NCBI RefSeq assembly: GCF_015354575.1
Contig: NZ_JACAFQ010000034.1
Span: forward strand, 1-54,013
DNA from: Pseudomonas sp. UFMG81
GTDB lineage: Bacteria > Pseudomonadota > Gammaproteobacteria > Pseudomonadales > Pseudomonadaceae
DNA length: 54,013 nt
Direction: 5' to 3'
Every line of letters starts with the position of its first letter. Positions within the stretch are counted from its first letter, which is position 1. Below the pieces are notes generated by a model. That model saw only the letters and a list, made by a program, of their open reading frames with translations, did not search any database and was not told the origin of the DNA. Positions 32,701-40,693 of this stretch are shown here, piece by piece. The position numbers and the translations under genes are program-made.

Positions 32701-34704
32701 CGCAGGGAGCTTGCAGCCTTGCAGGCGAGCCTGGACGACTGGGCCTCGCAACGCCCGCCAGCACTGCAGCGCCCTGCCCACCGTTTGGCCAGCACCTTGC
32801 TCCGGGCCTGGCACCGCGTGGATGGCGACCGCCTGGTCCTGGCGGACCTGGAACTGGACAGCCTGCCGCCGCTGACCACGCGCTTCGACCATATCAACGC
32901 GCTGCACCTGGAGCACCTCGACGTGCCGGCATTCCCTGCGGACTATCTGCAATCGTTTCCCTCGTTGACCCACCTGGAGGTACGCAGCAGTGGCAACCTG
33001 AGCATGCCATCGCTGTTCGAAGCGCTGCGGCATGCGCCAAGGCTGCAGGAGTTGCATATCGAAGCAAGCGGCCTGGCGAACCTTCCAGCCCAGGCCCACG
33101 ACGTGCTACCTCTGCTCAACGAGCTGCATACGCTGGACCTGCGCGGCAACGGCCTGGCCTTGACCGAAGAAGGGCTGTCCCTACTCACCGAGCGCCACCA
33201 CCTGCGAGAACTGGACCTGTCCGACAACCGCATCGAACTGGACGCGGGGATGGCGCAGCGCTTCAGCAACCTGGTCGAGCTGCGAAGCCTGGACCTGAGC
33301 CTCAACCCACTGGGTATCGGCCCGAACCTGCAAAACATGCGCTGCCTGGCCAACCTGTACCTGGAAAACTGCCAGTTGACGGCCTGGCCGCAGGGGCTGG
33401 AGGCATTGATGGGTAGTGAAAACCATGCGCTGCGCTTGCTCGGGCTGAGCCATAACCAGATCACCGCCGTGCCAGGCCTGGGCACATTGCTGAGCACACC
33501 TTTCATCGAGGCACTGTTGCTGCCCAACCGCGTCGAAGAGTGGCGTTTCAACTTCAACCCGCTGGATGTACCCACCCGCCGTCAATTGCGCGCGGCCGGT
33601 GTGGTGGTGGAGCGGCCGGTGGAACCACCGCTGCTGCCGGGGCAAGCGCCGGTAGACTGGCTGCAACCGGACACCCCTGCGCAACAGCGCCTGTGGGAAG
33701 CACTGTTCGCCGACGAGGCCAACAGTGCTCTGCGCCGCGCCGTGGAACAGGCGGGGCTGTCGAGCGCGGCCCACGCCGCCCCCGAGCGGCTGGCCAGGCA
33801 GGTCTGGCGACTGCTGGAAAGCGCTGCGGCAGACACCGAACTGCGCAACAGGCTGGACGAAGTGGCAGCGTTGTTCCCGGTCAGTTGCGGCGACGCCGGT
33901 GCCGACGTGTTGAGCACGCTGCAGATCGAGGTGCGGGTCTTCGAATTGACCCATGGCCAGCCGCGTGTAAACCCACGCCTGTTCAGCTACATGCGCAGCC
34001 TGTACCGCCGGGACCAAGTCAATGAACTGGCCCAGGAGCTCTACAGCGCGCGCTTCAACCGCCGTGCGGGCCTGCTGGATGCGCAGGCCTGGGAGGCGAT
34101 GGTGCCTTCGGAGCGTGGCCCGCGACCGCGTATTGGCAGGTTGCACAGGTTCGACTACATCCCCGACCCTGCGTTGTTGGACGGTGAGGGGCTGGACCTG
34201 ATCGAAATTCGCCTGACCCTGCGCATCAACCTGGCGGCGGACCTGGAGTTTCCCGAAACACAGACGCAGATGCTCTATCCAGACGCGGCCCGCATTATCG
34301 GGCCGACTGAATTCCAAGTCATGGAAGAAGTTCAGCGCCGCGATGGCGACCAGGTGGCGAGGCGCACCTGGGTATCGCGCCATCCCAGTTGGCGGCGGGT
34401 ACTGCGAGGGCAATACTCGGCAAGCTTCGATGCGCTGAGGGCACGCTGGGACGCGGGCCTCGAATACCTCGAATGGTGCGTTGACAGTGACAGCGCAATG
34501 GAAGGCACCTTGCAGTCGCCCGTGGTCGATGCCCTGAGCGCAACGCTGGGCGCAAGCCCGCTGGACGGCCAAGGGCAACTCCAGCGCCTGGAGATCGACA
34601 GCAACCAGTACGTGGCCGGCATGAACCGTGTGGCCCGGGGCCTGGAGGATGACCAGGACGCGCTGTACCTTGAGCTGACCCGCCCACTGGACCGCAATAA
34701 CTGA
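29728..34704 (+). CDS. Giant LRR/NEL-type E3 ubiquitin ligase-like effector with dermonecrotic-toxin-like N-terminus
   Basis: A 1658-residue protein. The N-terminal ~1000 residues match the DUF6543/dermonecrotic-toxin-like region. Hydrophobic stretches lie at about 451-475 and 505-525, resembling translocation helices. Leucine-rich repeats occupy about 1050-1290 (LHTLDLRGNGLALT, LRELDLSDNRIEL, LRSLDLSLNPLGI). An NEL domain then carries the catalytic CxD motif at Cys1387-Asp1389 (PVSCGDAG). NEL domains of IpaH, SspH and SlrP are bacterial E3 ligases that act inside eukaryotic cells. No signal peptide, type III chaperone or secretion genes are nearby. CAGGAG lies 6 bases before the ATG at 29728. 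Confidence 0.88.
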   Translation: MDIPVAPYHHQQILDALPAWTRQLHPRHIGKVIRRAHQEHIKPDRHEAAWFSSASHDDRQLLRSAIHARTVSRKAFAKAIGDLQQLPQFCESLLQQTLAISTAVGTAQYCFQPFETIQTGNLDHVPDLENYGLGAGTSQPEWTYQATGEPTLRSLLEAAMHNFEGVSEVGPFSRLQASATDGAAVPGLSVTRFVTQCRALDLGKRYQAHLDGIFAGERKATVSTAWIAARRAELTVQAVNARLRGQLTALGYQALRHFCIDGQVARYGKQDIAAYSLKFLGMEIQDLLLLKVPEGPSAPIIVHLPFDDEGQVREFADQKALESYLCQRLQEPDYCQQFLEHVAQADRPKMASALQGALYKEVDDFQLPPGLVPLQPPSPPRDGHPARETKPRDKPSLYIRERKLAEPYWPALYDEHVRCLKGNARAIAVPTADVDARARKERLEHWEETGMNLLNVAAMFVPGLDAVMFAVFAYQLLDSAFHAYEAWSEGDHAEVVAQLESLGATLGSAAVLGAVAVGAKASGFVDWMESIWLEGKQKLWDPQLGPYRSPVELPAALEADTEGVYHHDGKHYVKLDGDTFQVERDADGDWQMTHPSEPKGHRPYLRGNGKGAWRLAHERVQGWDRLKLLRRLGSISEGLGDADLLAALDSTGLERGALEAVYIEGEQTPGLLEDALLRLRKDTEADLIIDNVRHARPLAAYKNFAVPTLGELPGWPEDVLLEVFDGPEAWGSTTRYGRNLPGDLSILLSRDDLDSGRLASVVLQGLDEHSINDLLPVDTPPAQRQQALQDLLADRLDSKRAGLFDSLYKGQRTPLSPAAEVLGRQFPALPEPVLEDIVANANRAERQRLLAGRVPLRVGEEARVLQARLRLDRAILGLHRASLANADSALIRDGLLAEHPQWTTEQVFHAAQADRAKAARLIGQQPIRPGYRSPMRLADGRFGYPLSPDARLPREEQELRALYPVMDAVERRQLLATLRARGNVAAQLQGYRRELAALQASLDDWASQRPPALQRPAHRLASTLLRAWHRVDGDRLVLADLELDSLPPLTTRFDHINALHLEHLDVPAFPADYLQSFPSLTHLEVRSSGNLSMPSLFEALRHAPRLQELHIEASGLANLPAQAHDVLPLLNELHTLDLRGNGLALTEEGLSLLTERHHLRELDLSDNRIELDAGMAQRFSNLVELRSLDLSLNPLGIGPNLQNMRCLANLYLENCQLTAWPQGLEALMGSENHALRLLGLSHNQITAVPGLGTLLSTPFIEALLLPNRVEEWRFNFNPLDVPTRRQLRAAGVVVERPVEPPLLPGQAPVDWLQPDTPAQQRLWEALFADEANSALRRAVEQAGLSSAAHAAPERLARQVWRLLESAAADTELRNRLDEVAALFPVSCGDAGADVLSTLQIEVRVFELTHGQPRVNPRLFSYMRSLYRRDQVNELAQELYSARFNRRAGLLDAQAWEAMVPSERGPRPRIGRLHRFDYIPDPALLDGEGLDLIEIRLTLRINLAADLEFPETQTQMLYPDAARIIGPTEFQVMEEVQRRDGDQVARRTWVSRHPSWRRVLRGQYSASFDALRARWDAGLEYLEWCVDSDSAMEGTLQSPVVDALSATLGASPLDGQGQLQRLEIDSNQYVAGMNRVARGLEDDQDALYLELTRPLDRNN

Positions 34705-34707
34705 CCC

Positions 34708-37212
34708 TCACCCCTGGCGCAGGTCTTCGAAGAAGGCCTGCTGCCCCTGCACCTGGCTCGACGCGCGCGGCTGGTTGACAGCCTCGCCGTTGGGCCTTTC
34801 CACATGCCAGTAGCAGTGGCGGATGGCGCGGGTCACACCGACGTAGGCCAGGCGCTGCACCTCTTCCTTCTGCGCCGTGTCGAACGCCTGGGCATCGCCT
34901 GGCTTGCCCAGGCCGGCCAGGCGATATACCTGGTTCTTGTAAGGCGAGGTGGTCAGGTACTGGCAGTCGCCGAGCATGAACACGGCATCGGCTTGCAGGC
35001 CCTTGGCGCTGTGGTAGGTCAGTTGCTTGAGCCGGCGCTGCCCGATCGGCAAGCTAGAATCAGCTTTAACTAGTGATGATAAATGCTGTTCTATCAATAA
35101 CTTATCGCTACTTTTTCGAAACAGCATCATGACTGTTTCGCCCTGCTGGTAATGCTCTATCACGGTTTGCGCCAGGGCCGCCTCGTCACGCTCGAAGACC
35201 CGCACCGGTGCAAGAGGCAACGCGGCGGCAGGCCCGCTGGCCCTGGCTTTCTTGCCGCTGATGGCCGGTGTGCCCTTCACCAGATGCTCGGCGGCATCGA
35301 TGATGTGCTGCTGGCTGCGGTAGTTGTCCACCAGCATCACCCGGGTATTGGCCGGCGACGGGAACGTCTTGGCGAACTCCATGAAGTACCTGGGCGAGCT
35401 GCCGCGCCAACCGTAGATCGATTGCCAGTCGTCACCCACGCACATCAACGAAGCGTGCTGCGCCACCCGGCCGCCATGCATGGACGGACCCCGCCGGCGG
35501 ATCTCCTTGAGGCTGGCGCGCAGCCAGCTGACGATCTGTGGCGAGACATCCTGGAATTCGTCGATCATCAGGTGCGCCAACGGACGCAGCAGCGGGTCGG
35601 GCAGCAGCTGCAGGTTCTCCGGGTTGTTCTCGCCGAACAGGGCGAACATGCGGTTGTAGGTCATCACCGGTGGCGACTGCGCCAGCAAGTGCGCCTCGAA
35701 GGCTTTCCAGTACAACGCCAGCGCTTCGAAGAACGGCCCGTCGCTGTCGCCCGGCGGGAAGCGCATGGCCGCCACGGCGGCGTTGACGTCCAGCCCGAGG
35801 TTCTCAATGAAGCTGGCGGCGTTGACGAAGGCATCGAGCAAGGGTGCCGGGGCGAGCTCGCCCTTGACCTTGTACTCGAAGCCGGGACCGGCCACGGCAT
35901 CCCCGGCCAGCGATGCGGCCAAACGCTTCGCTGTTGCGTAGTTATCGAGCCATATCAATGGCTTGTCGCAGAAAGCTTGAAGCAACGTGCGTTTCACCGC
36001 CCATTCCGCGCGCACCGCCAGCTTCGCCCCGGGGCGCTGGTACTGGGCGCTTTCGGTCGGGTCGAAGCCCAGCACCACCCAGGCATCCAGCCCCTGCAGC
36101 CGGCCATGCACATGGAAGCGGCTACCGCGGATCTGCACGGTGTCACGGCACGGCTCGATGCCCTTGATCGGCCAGGCGCCGGCGGCGAACCACAAGTCCT
36201 CGATCACATCGCACAGTTCTTCATCGCGCTGCGCCGCCAACTGCGTCACCTGCACGCGCTTCTGCACGTCGGGGTGGTCCGGGTCCAGCGGCTTGAGCAG
36301 CAGCGCCTCTTGGCGCAACTGGCCGATCAGCGTGGCGAAACGGGGATTGCCCTCCAGCAGCTCGCTGTAGCACAGGTTCAGTTGCTGGCGCTGGGCATCA
36401 TTCAGGCGCAGGTCGAAGGGGTTGCTGTCGGCGCTGGCCTCGGCGCCAGCGGGCATCTCGCTGCCGAGCATCTCGAAGGCGCGCAGCTGGGCGAAGCCAG
36501 GCAGGCTGCGTACCAGCGGCAGAATGCGTGAATGGAAAGTGCGCACCAGTTCACGGCCCTGGGTTGGCGACAGCTCGACCTGCCACAGGGCGAACACCTG
36601 GAGCAGCCGCTGGATGAAGTCCTTGCGCGACTCGCGGGTGAAGGTCACCACGGTCATGGCGTCGAGCTCGAAACCCAGGTAGTGGCGCAGCAGCAGGATG
36701 CGCAACACCAATGAGGTCGACTTGCCCGCGCCCGCCCCGGCTACCACGCAGGTGGACGGCGTATCGCTGAAGATCAGCTTCCACTGCGCGACGCTGGGCT
36801 GGGCCTCGGCGGGCAGGCGCTGGGCGACATCGGCCTTGAAGCGCTTTTTCAGCTCGGCAGTCAACGGCAGGCGCCAGTCATCGAACAGGTTGTCGTCCTG
36901 GCCGGGGACGCTGGCATGGTCCGGGCGGGTGTCGCGAATTACCAGCACCTGGCGCCCGGCTTCGTAGCCATCGACCCGCCCACGCTCGTAACCTTCGCGC
37001 AGGCCATCGGCGTGGCCAGTGCGTTGGCCAGTGGCATGGCCGAGGAACCAGGAGTCGCGGTGCTGCGCCTGCAAGCGGCTCAGGCCACGGCCGAGCAGGC
37101 GCGCGGCCAGGCGGCGCAACCAGGGCAACTGGGCAGGCGGTGTGAGATTGGCCGGGGCCTGGGGCTGCTCGTGAGGCACGGTCACTCCATTGAAAATCGG
37201 AACAGCGGGCAT
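34708..37212 (-). CDS. UvrD/Rep-like superfamily 1 DNA helicase
   Basis: An 834-residue helicase. Walker A is VAGAGAGKST (157-166) and motif Ia is VVTFTRESRKDF. Motif II is MIDEFQDVS, motif III GDDWQSIYGWRGS, motif IV DNYRS, motif V YHSAKGLQADAV and motif VI YVGVTRA. It thus looks fully active. The N-terminal ~95 residues carry an unusual glycine-spaced repeat (TGQRTGHADGLREGYERGR), probably a coiled or nucleic-acid-binding lead. It has no nuclease domain and is unlike UvrD, Rep or RecB in length. It ends 3 bases from the convergent effector gene. Its role could be repair or defence, and the sequence does not decide. Confidence 0.88.
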   Translation of the reverse strand: MPAVPIFNGVTVPHEQPQAPANLTPPAQLPWLRRLAARLLGRGLSRLQAQHRDSWFLGHATGQRTGHADGLREGYERGRVDGYEAGRQVLVIRDTRPDHASVPGQDDNLFDDWRLPLTAELKKRFKADVAQRLPAEAQPSVAQWKLIFSDTPSTCVVAGAGAGKSTSLVLRILLLRHYLGFELDAMTVVTFTRESRKDFIQRLLQVFALWQVELSPTQGRELVRTFHSRILPLVRSLPGFAQLRAFEMLGSEMPAGAEASADSNPFDLRLNDAQRQQLNLCYSELLEGNPRFATLIGQLRQEALLLKPLDPDHPDVQKRVQVTQLAAQRDEELCDVIEDLWFAAGAWPIKGIEPCRDTVQIRGSRFHVHGRLQGLDAWVVLGFDPTESAQYQRPGAKLAVRAEWAVKRTLLQAFCDKPLIWLDNYATAKRLAASLAGDAVAGPGFEYKVKGELAPAPLLDAFVNAASFIENLGLDVNAAVAAMRFPPGDSDGPFFEALALYWKAFEAHLLAQSPPVMTYNRMFALFGENNPENLQLLPDPLLRPLAHLMIDEFQDVSPQIVSWLRASLKEIRRRGPSMHGGRVAQHASLMCVGDDWQSIYGWRGSSPRYFMEFAKTFPSPANTRVMLVDNYRSQQHIIDAAEHLVKGTPAISGKKARASGPAAALPLAPVRVFERDEAALAQTVIEHYQQGETVMMLFRKSSDKLLIEQHLSSLVKADSSLPIGQRRLKQLTYHSAKGLQADAVFMLGDCQYLTTSPYKNQVYRLAGLGKPGDAQAFDTAQKEEVQRLAYVGVTRAIRHCYWHVERPNGEAVNQPRASSQVQGQQAFFEDLRQG

Positions 37213-37400
37213 GTTCGCCTCATCCGCCGCAAAGCGCCAGCGAATGCTTGTGAATCAGCCAATTAGGCGATGAATCGCACCCAGAATCAGAACAAACAAA
37301 CATCTGCAAATTCGATCATATCAAGCCGATATTTACGCTTTTTTTCGATCTTTCAACCACGCATCATGGCTCCATTCCACCGATTCAGAGGAGCACCATC

Positions 37401-38099
37401 ATGCTGCAACTGCGACCCTTCGAAAGCCTTGGCCACGCCAACCACGGCTGGCTCGACGCCCACCACCACTTCTCGTTCGCCGAGTATTACGACCCGGCGC
37501 GCATGCACTGGGGCAACCTGCGAGTGTGGAACGACGACCTGATCGCCGCCGGCAGTGGCTTCCCATCGCACCCGCACCGCGACATGGAGATCATCACCTA
37601 CGTTCGCGAAGGTGCCATTACCCACCAGGACAGCCTGGGCAACAAGGGCCGCACCGAAGCCGGCGACGTGCAGGTGATGAGTGCCGGTAGCGGCATCGTG
37701 CACAGCGAATACAACCAGGAGAAGGTCGATACGCGGATCTTCCAGATCTGGATCATCCCGGAGAAGGTCGGTGACGCGCCGTCCTGGGGTACCCGGCCGT
37801 TCCCCAAGGGTGAACGTGGCGAAGGCTTCGTGACCCTGGCCAGCGGGCGTGAAGGCGACGAAGACAGCCTGCGCATCCGCACCGACGCCCGCCTGGTGGC
37901 CGCCACCCTGCGTGCCGGGGAAAGCGCCGAGTACCGCTTCGACGAAGGTCGCCGTGGCTACCTGGTACCGGCCAAGGGCCGTATCGAGGTCAACGGCCTG
38001 CAGGCCAAGGCCCGCGACGGCGTGGCGATCGAGCAGGAGCAGGTGCTCAAGGTGACCGCACTGGAAGACAGCGAGATCGTCCTGGTCGACGTAGCCTGA
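37401..38099 (+). CDS. Pirin family protein (YhhW-like)
   Basis: A 232-residue bicupin. The metal site is in FPSHPHRDMEIITYV (two His) with a further His in GIVHSEYN and Glu in the same cupin. E. coli YhhW has quercetinase activity, and pirins also act as redox cofactors. CAGAGGAGC precedes the ATG. It is a stand-alone gene after an A+T-rich promoter region (37213-37400) and is followed by a strong hairpin. Confidence 0.9.
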   Translation: MLQLRPFESLGHANHGWLDAHHHFSFAEYYDPARMHWGNLRVWNDDLIAAGSGFPSHPHRDMEIITYVREGAITHQDSLGNKGRTEAGDVQVMSAGSGIVHSEYNQEKVDTRIFQIWIIPEKVGDAPSWGTRPFPKGERGEGFVTLASGREGDEDSLRIRTDARLVAATLRAGESAEYRFDEGRRGYLVPAKGRIEVNGLQAKARDGVAIEQEQVLKVTALEDSEIVLVDVA

Positions 38100-38105
38100 C
38101 CCAAA

Positions 38106-38132
38106 CGCCCCCAGGTGCAATGCCTGGGGGCG
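38106..38132 (+). terminator. Hairpin after the pirin gene
   Basis: CGCCCCCAGG (38106-38115) pairs perfectly with CCTGGGGGCG (38123-38132) across a 7-base loop, 7 bases after the pirin stop. The stem is strong but no T-run follows, so it may act as a Rho-dependent or mRNA-stabilising structure. Confidence 0.6.
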
Positions 38133-38259
38133 TCACGCTACAAACCGATACACAACCCCAACCCCATCGACACATCGCAGATACCCTGCATCTGCACACT
38201 CCCGGTCCATGACAGAGCGACGGCACCCTGCCGTCGTCGCACACACCGGGAACTACCAG

Positions 38260-38871
38260 ATGAAGACCTTGCCCAGCGGTTGGAAGTTGTTCGTCGCCCT
38301 CGCCGCCTTTGTTTTGCTGATGACCGCCGCCGTGCTGGGCACCCATTCGCCAGGTGACGCCGAAGGCCTGCGCAGCGCCATCCGCGCTACCGCCCGCAGT
38401 TCGTTCGCGCTGTTTCTGTTGACCTTCCTCGCCTCTACCTTGGCCACCCTGCTGCCAGGCCCCACCAGCCGCCAACTGTTACGCGAGCGGCGTTACCTGG
38501 GCCTGGCCTTCGCCTTCTCGCACACGGTGCACGGCGTGCTGATCTACCTGTACGCGCAGCGCTTCCCCGACTTGTTCTGGGCCGGGCGCTCCACGCTGGC
38601 GAACCTGCCGGGCTCGCTGGGCTACCTGTTCATCCTGCTGCTTGCCCTGACCTCCTTCAAGGCGCCCACACAGCTGCTGGGCCCACGCCTGTGGAAGCGT
38701 TTGCACAGCACCGGCACCTGGGTGCTGGCCGGGGTGTTCTGCCTGTCGTTCTACAAGCGTATCCCCCTGGGCGGCGGTTACCCGCTGGGCTTCGCCCTGA
38801 CGTTCGCTGCCATCACCCTGAAACTCATCGCCAAACAGGCCAATCGCCGCGTTGCGGCAAGTGCCCACTGA
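38260..38871 (+). CDS. Ferric-reductase-like/MsrQ-like membrane protein
   Basis: A 203-residue membrane protein with about five to six hydrophobic helices. Histidines are placed as in heme-binding ferric reductase transmembrane proteins (FSHTVHGVLIYLY and RLHSTGTWVLAG). It could pass electrons through the membrane, but there is no MsrP partner here, so the name is tentative. The ATG at 38260 begins MKTLPSGWKLF; the frame from 38209 adds a polar stretch with no family support. It is followed after 18 bases by a DoxX gene, probably the same operon. Confidence 0.75.
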   Translation: MKTLPSGWKLFVALAAFVLLMTAAVLGTHSPGDAEGLRSAIRATARSSFALFLLTFLASTLATLLPGPTSRQLLRERRYLGLAFAFSHTVHGVLIYLYAQRFPDLFWAGRSTLANLPGSLGYLFILLLALTSFKAPTQLLGPRLWKRLHSTGTWVLAGVFCLSFYKRIPLGGGYPLGFALTFAAITLKLIAKQANRRVAASAH

Positions 38872-38889
38872 AAACAAAGGAGCTTCTTC

Positions 38890-39375
38890 ATGCTGACGCA
38901 AACCTTCAGCCGTCCCTTCACTGCCCTCGACCGGATTGGTGGCTGGGGTGCCGACCTGCCGTTGCGGTTGTTCCTGGCCTGGGAGTTCTTCGAATCGGGG
39001 TTGGAGAAATTCAACGGGGCGAACTGGTTCGCCGATTTGCAGGCGAACTTCCCCTTCCCCTTCAACCTGCTGCCGGCCGATCTGAACTGGCAGCTGTCGA
39101 TGTGGGCCGAGCTGATCTGCCCGCTGCTGTTGCTGTTGGGGTTGGGAACGCGGTTGGCCAGTGCCGTGCTGATGGTGATCACCGTGGTGGCAATTGCCGC
39201 GGTGCACTGGCCGGCAGAATGGTCGACCCTGGGGGAACTGGCCCGGGGGTATGCCATTAGCGACCAGGGGTATGGCAACTTCAAGCTGCCGCTGATCTAC
39301 CTGGTGGCGCTGTTGCCGTTACTGCTCAAGGGTTCGGGGCGGTTGAGCCTGGATCATTGGCTGTGGCGTCGCTGA
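38890..39375 (+). CDS. DoxX family membrane protein
   Basis: A 161-residue DoxX/SURF4-like protein with four hydrophobic helices. The N-terminal signature PLRLFLAWEFFESGLEKF is typical. Members are linked to thiol, quinone or oxidative-stress functions, but no enzyme activity is established for this group. AAGGAG lies just upstream of the ATG. It is probably co-transcribed with the membrane reductase-like gene. Confidence 0.88.
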   Translation: MLTQTFSRPFTALDRIGGWGADLPLRLFLAWEFFESGLEKFNGANWFADLQANFPFPFNLLPADLNWQLSMWAELICPLLLLLGLGTRLASAVLMVITVVAIAAVHWPAEWSTLGELARGYAISDQGYGNFKLPLIYLVALLPLLLKGSGRLSLDHWLWRR

Positions 39376-39436
39376 ACACGACGACGGGGCCGCTTCAAGC
39401 TTGCAGGGTGGGAGCAACTGCCTTGCGCAGGCTTTC

Positions 39437-39552
39437 TGTAGGAGCGGCCTTGTGCCGCGAAAGGGCCGCAAAGCGGCCCCGGCGATCTTGAGGTGTAATC
39501 CAGATCCTGGGGGCGCTGCGCGCCCCTTTCGCGACACAAGGCCGCTCCTGCA
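39437..39552. repeat. REP-like inverted repeat pair
   Basis: TGTAGGAGCGGCCTTGTG... (39437-39465) is nearly the reverse complement of 39524-39552 (CCCTTTCGCGACACAAGG...). Smaller palindromes GGGCCGCAAAGCGGCCC and GGGGCGCTGCGCGCCCC lie inside. The element follows the DoxX gene and could block transcription read-through. Confidence 0.85.
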
Positions 39553-39566
39553 CAGACCGCGCAAGA

Positions 39567-39608
39567 TGTGGGAGCCGGCTTGCCGGCGATGGGCCGCGCA
39601 GCGGCCCT
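39567..39608 (+). repeat. REP element with GGAGCCGGCTTGCCGGCGAT core
   Basis: This copy shares TGTGGGAGCCGGCTTGCCGGCGATG with the left arm of the 26-kb inverted repeat. It then diverges to a GGCCGCGCAGCGGCC palindrome. It abuts the 3' end of the second pirin gene. Confidence 0.85.
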
Positions 39609-39620
39609 TGTTGCTGTCGA

Positions 39621-40508
39621 TCAGTGCGCAGGCCCCGACTCGACGCCGCCCACCTTACCGAAACGCCCGGCGTGGAAGTCGTCGAACGACTCGGCGATCT
39701 CCGCCTGGCTGTTCATCACGAACGGGCCGTAGCCGACGATAGGCTCGTCGATGGGCTCGCCGCTCAGCAACAGCACGCTGACGTCGTCCAGCGCTTCGAT
39801 GTGCAGATCGTCACCGTCACGCTCGAACAGCACCAGGCTGGCCGGGCCAGCCTCGCGCTCGCCATTGACCCGCAATGTGCCGCGCAGCACCACCAACGCG
39901 GCGTTACGACCGCTGGCGACCGGCAGTTGCAGGCTGGCACCGGCTTTCAGGCGCAGGTCCCACACATCCATATCGGTGAAGGTGCGGGCCGGCCCCTGGT
40001 GTTGCAGGTAGCGGCCGGCGATCACCCGCAGGCTGCCCGCCTCGCCCTCCAGCGTCACCACCGGGATGTCGCTGGTCAGCAGGGTCTGGTAGCCAGCGGC
40101 AGCACGCTTGTCCTTGGCCGGCAGGTTGACCCACAACTGCACCATCTCCAGCGTGCCGCCGGTACGGGCGAACGCTGGCGAGTGGAACTCCTCATGGATG
40201 ATGCCGCCGGCGGCGGTCATCCACTGCACGTCACCTGGGCCGATCAGGCCGCCAGCGCCGGTGGAATCGCGATGCTCCAGCTCGCCCTGGTAGACGATGG
40301 TCACGGTTTCGAAACCACGGTGCGGGTGCTGACCCACGCCACGGCGGGCGCTGGTCGGGGCGAAGTCGTGGGGGCCGGCGTAGTCCAGCAGCAGGAACGG
40401 GCTGATGTGCCGGGCCAGGTGGTCGTAGGTGAACAGGCTGCGCACCGGGAAGCCGTCGCCCACCCAGTGGGCGTGGGGGCTGCGGTGAATACCCTGGATC
40501 TGTTTCAT
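39621..40508 (-). CDS. Pirin family protein (bicupin)
   Basis: A 295-residue pirin. The cupin metal site is visible as GVGQHPHRGFETVTIVYQGE and GGIIHEEFHS. A C-terminal pirin domain contains LLSGEPIDEPIVGYGPFVMN. This is the longer YhaK/human-pirin-like type, different from the YhhW-like one at 37401. GAGGTTTCTC precedes the ATG at 40508. It stands alone, and substrates are unknown (flavonols in some relatives). Confidence 0.92.
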   Translation of the reverse strand: MKQIQGIHRSPHAHWVGDGFPVRSLFTYDHLARHISPFLLLDYAGPHDFAPTSARRGVGQHPHRGFETVTIVYQGELEHRDSTGAGGLIGPGDVQWMTAAGGIIHEEFHSPAFARTGGTLEMVQLWVNLPAKDKRAAAGYQTLLTSDIPVVTLEGEAGSLRVIAGRYLQHQGPARTFTDMDVWDLRLKAGASLQLPVASGRNAALVVLRGTLRVNGEREAGPASLVLFERDGDDLHIEALDDVSVLLLSGEPIDEPIVGYGPFVMNSQAEIAESFDDFHAGRFGKVGGVESGPAH

Positions 40509-40612
40509 GAGAAACCTCCTCTCGTAGATGGGTATCACCTTACCGATGAGACTAATAGCGCGGTAGCCCGGCAAAATGGCATGGAGCGTTCTATTTTCAG
40601 GACAGTGAAAGC

Positions 40613-40678
40613 AGCGCGGGGCAAGCCCACCCCCACCAAAGCCTACTCGGGCTTGTGGGAGCGGGCATGCCCCGCGCT
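40613..40678. repeat. Palindromic repeat downstream of pgm
   Basis: AGCGCGGGGCAAGCCCACCC (start of the arm 40613-40636) is an imperfect reverse complement of 40655-40678, which contains GTGGGAGCGGGCATGCCCC. It lies 16 bases past the pgm stop on that strand and likely acts as a terminator or REP element. Confidence 0.75.
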
Positions 40679-40693
40679 AGCGTTTGCAACCGA

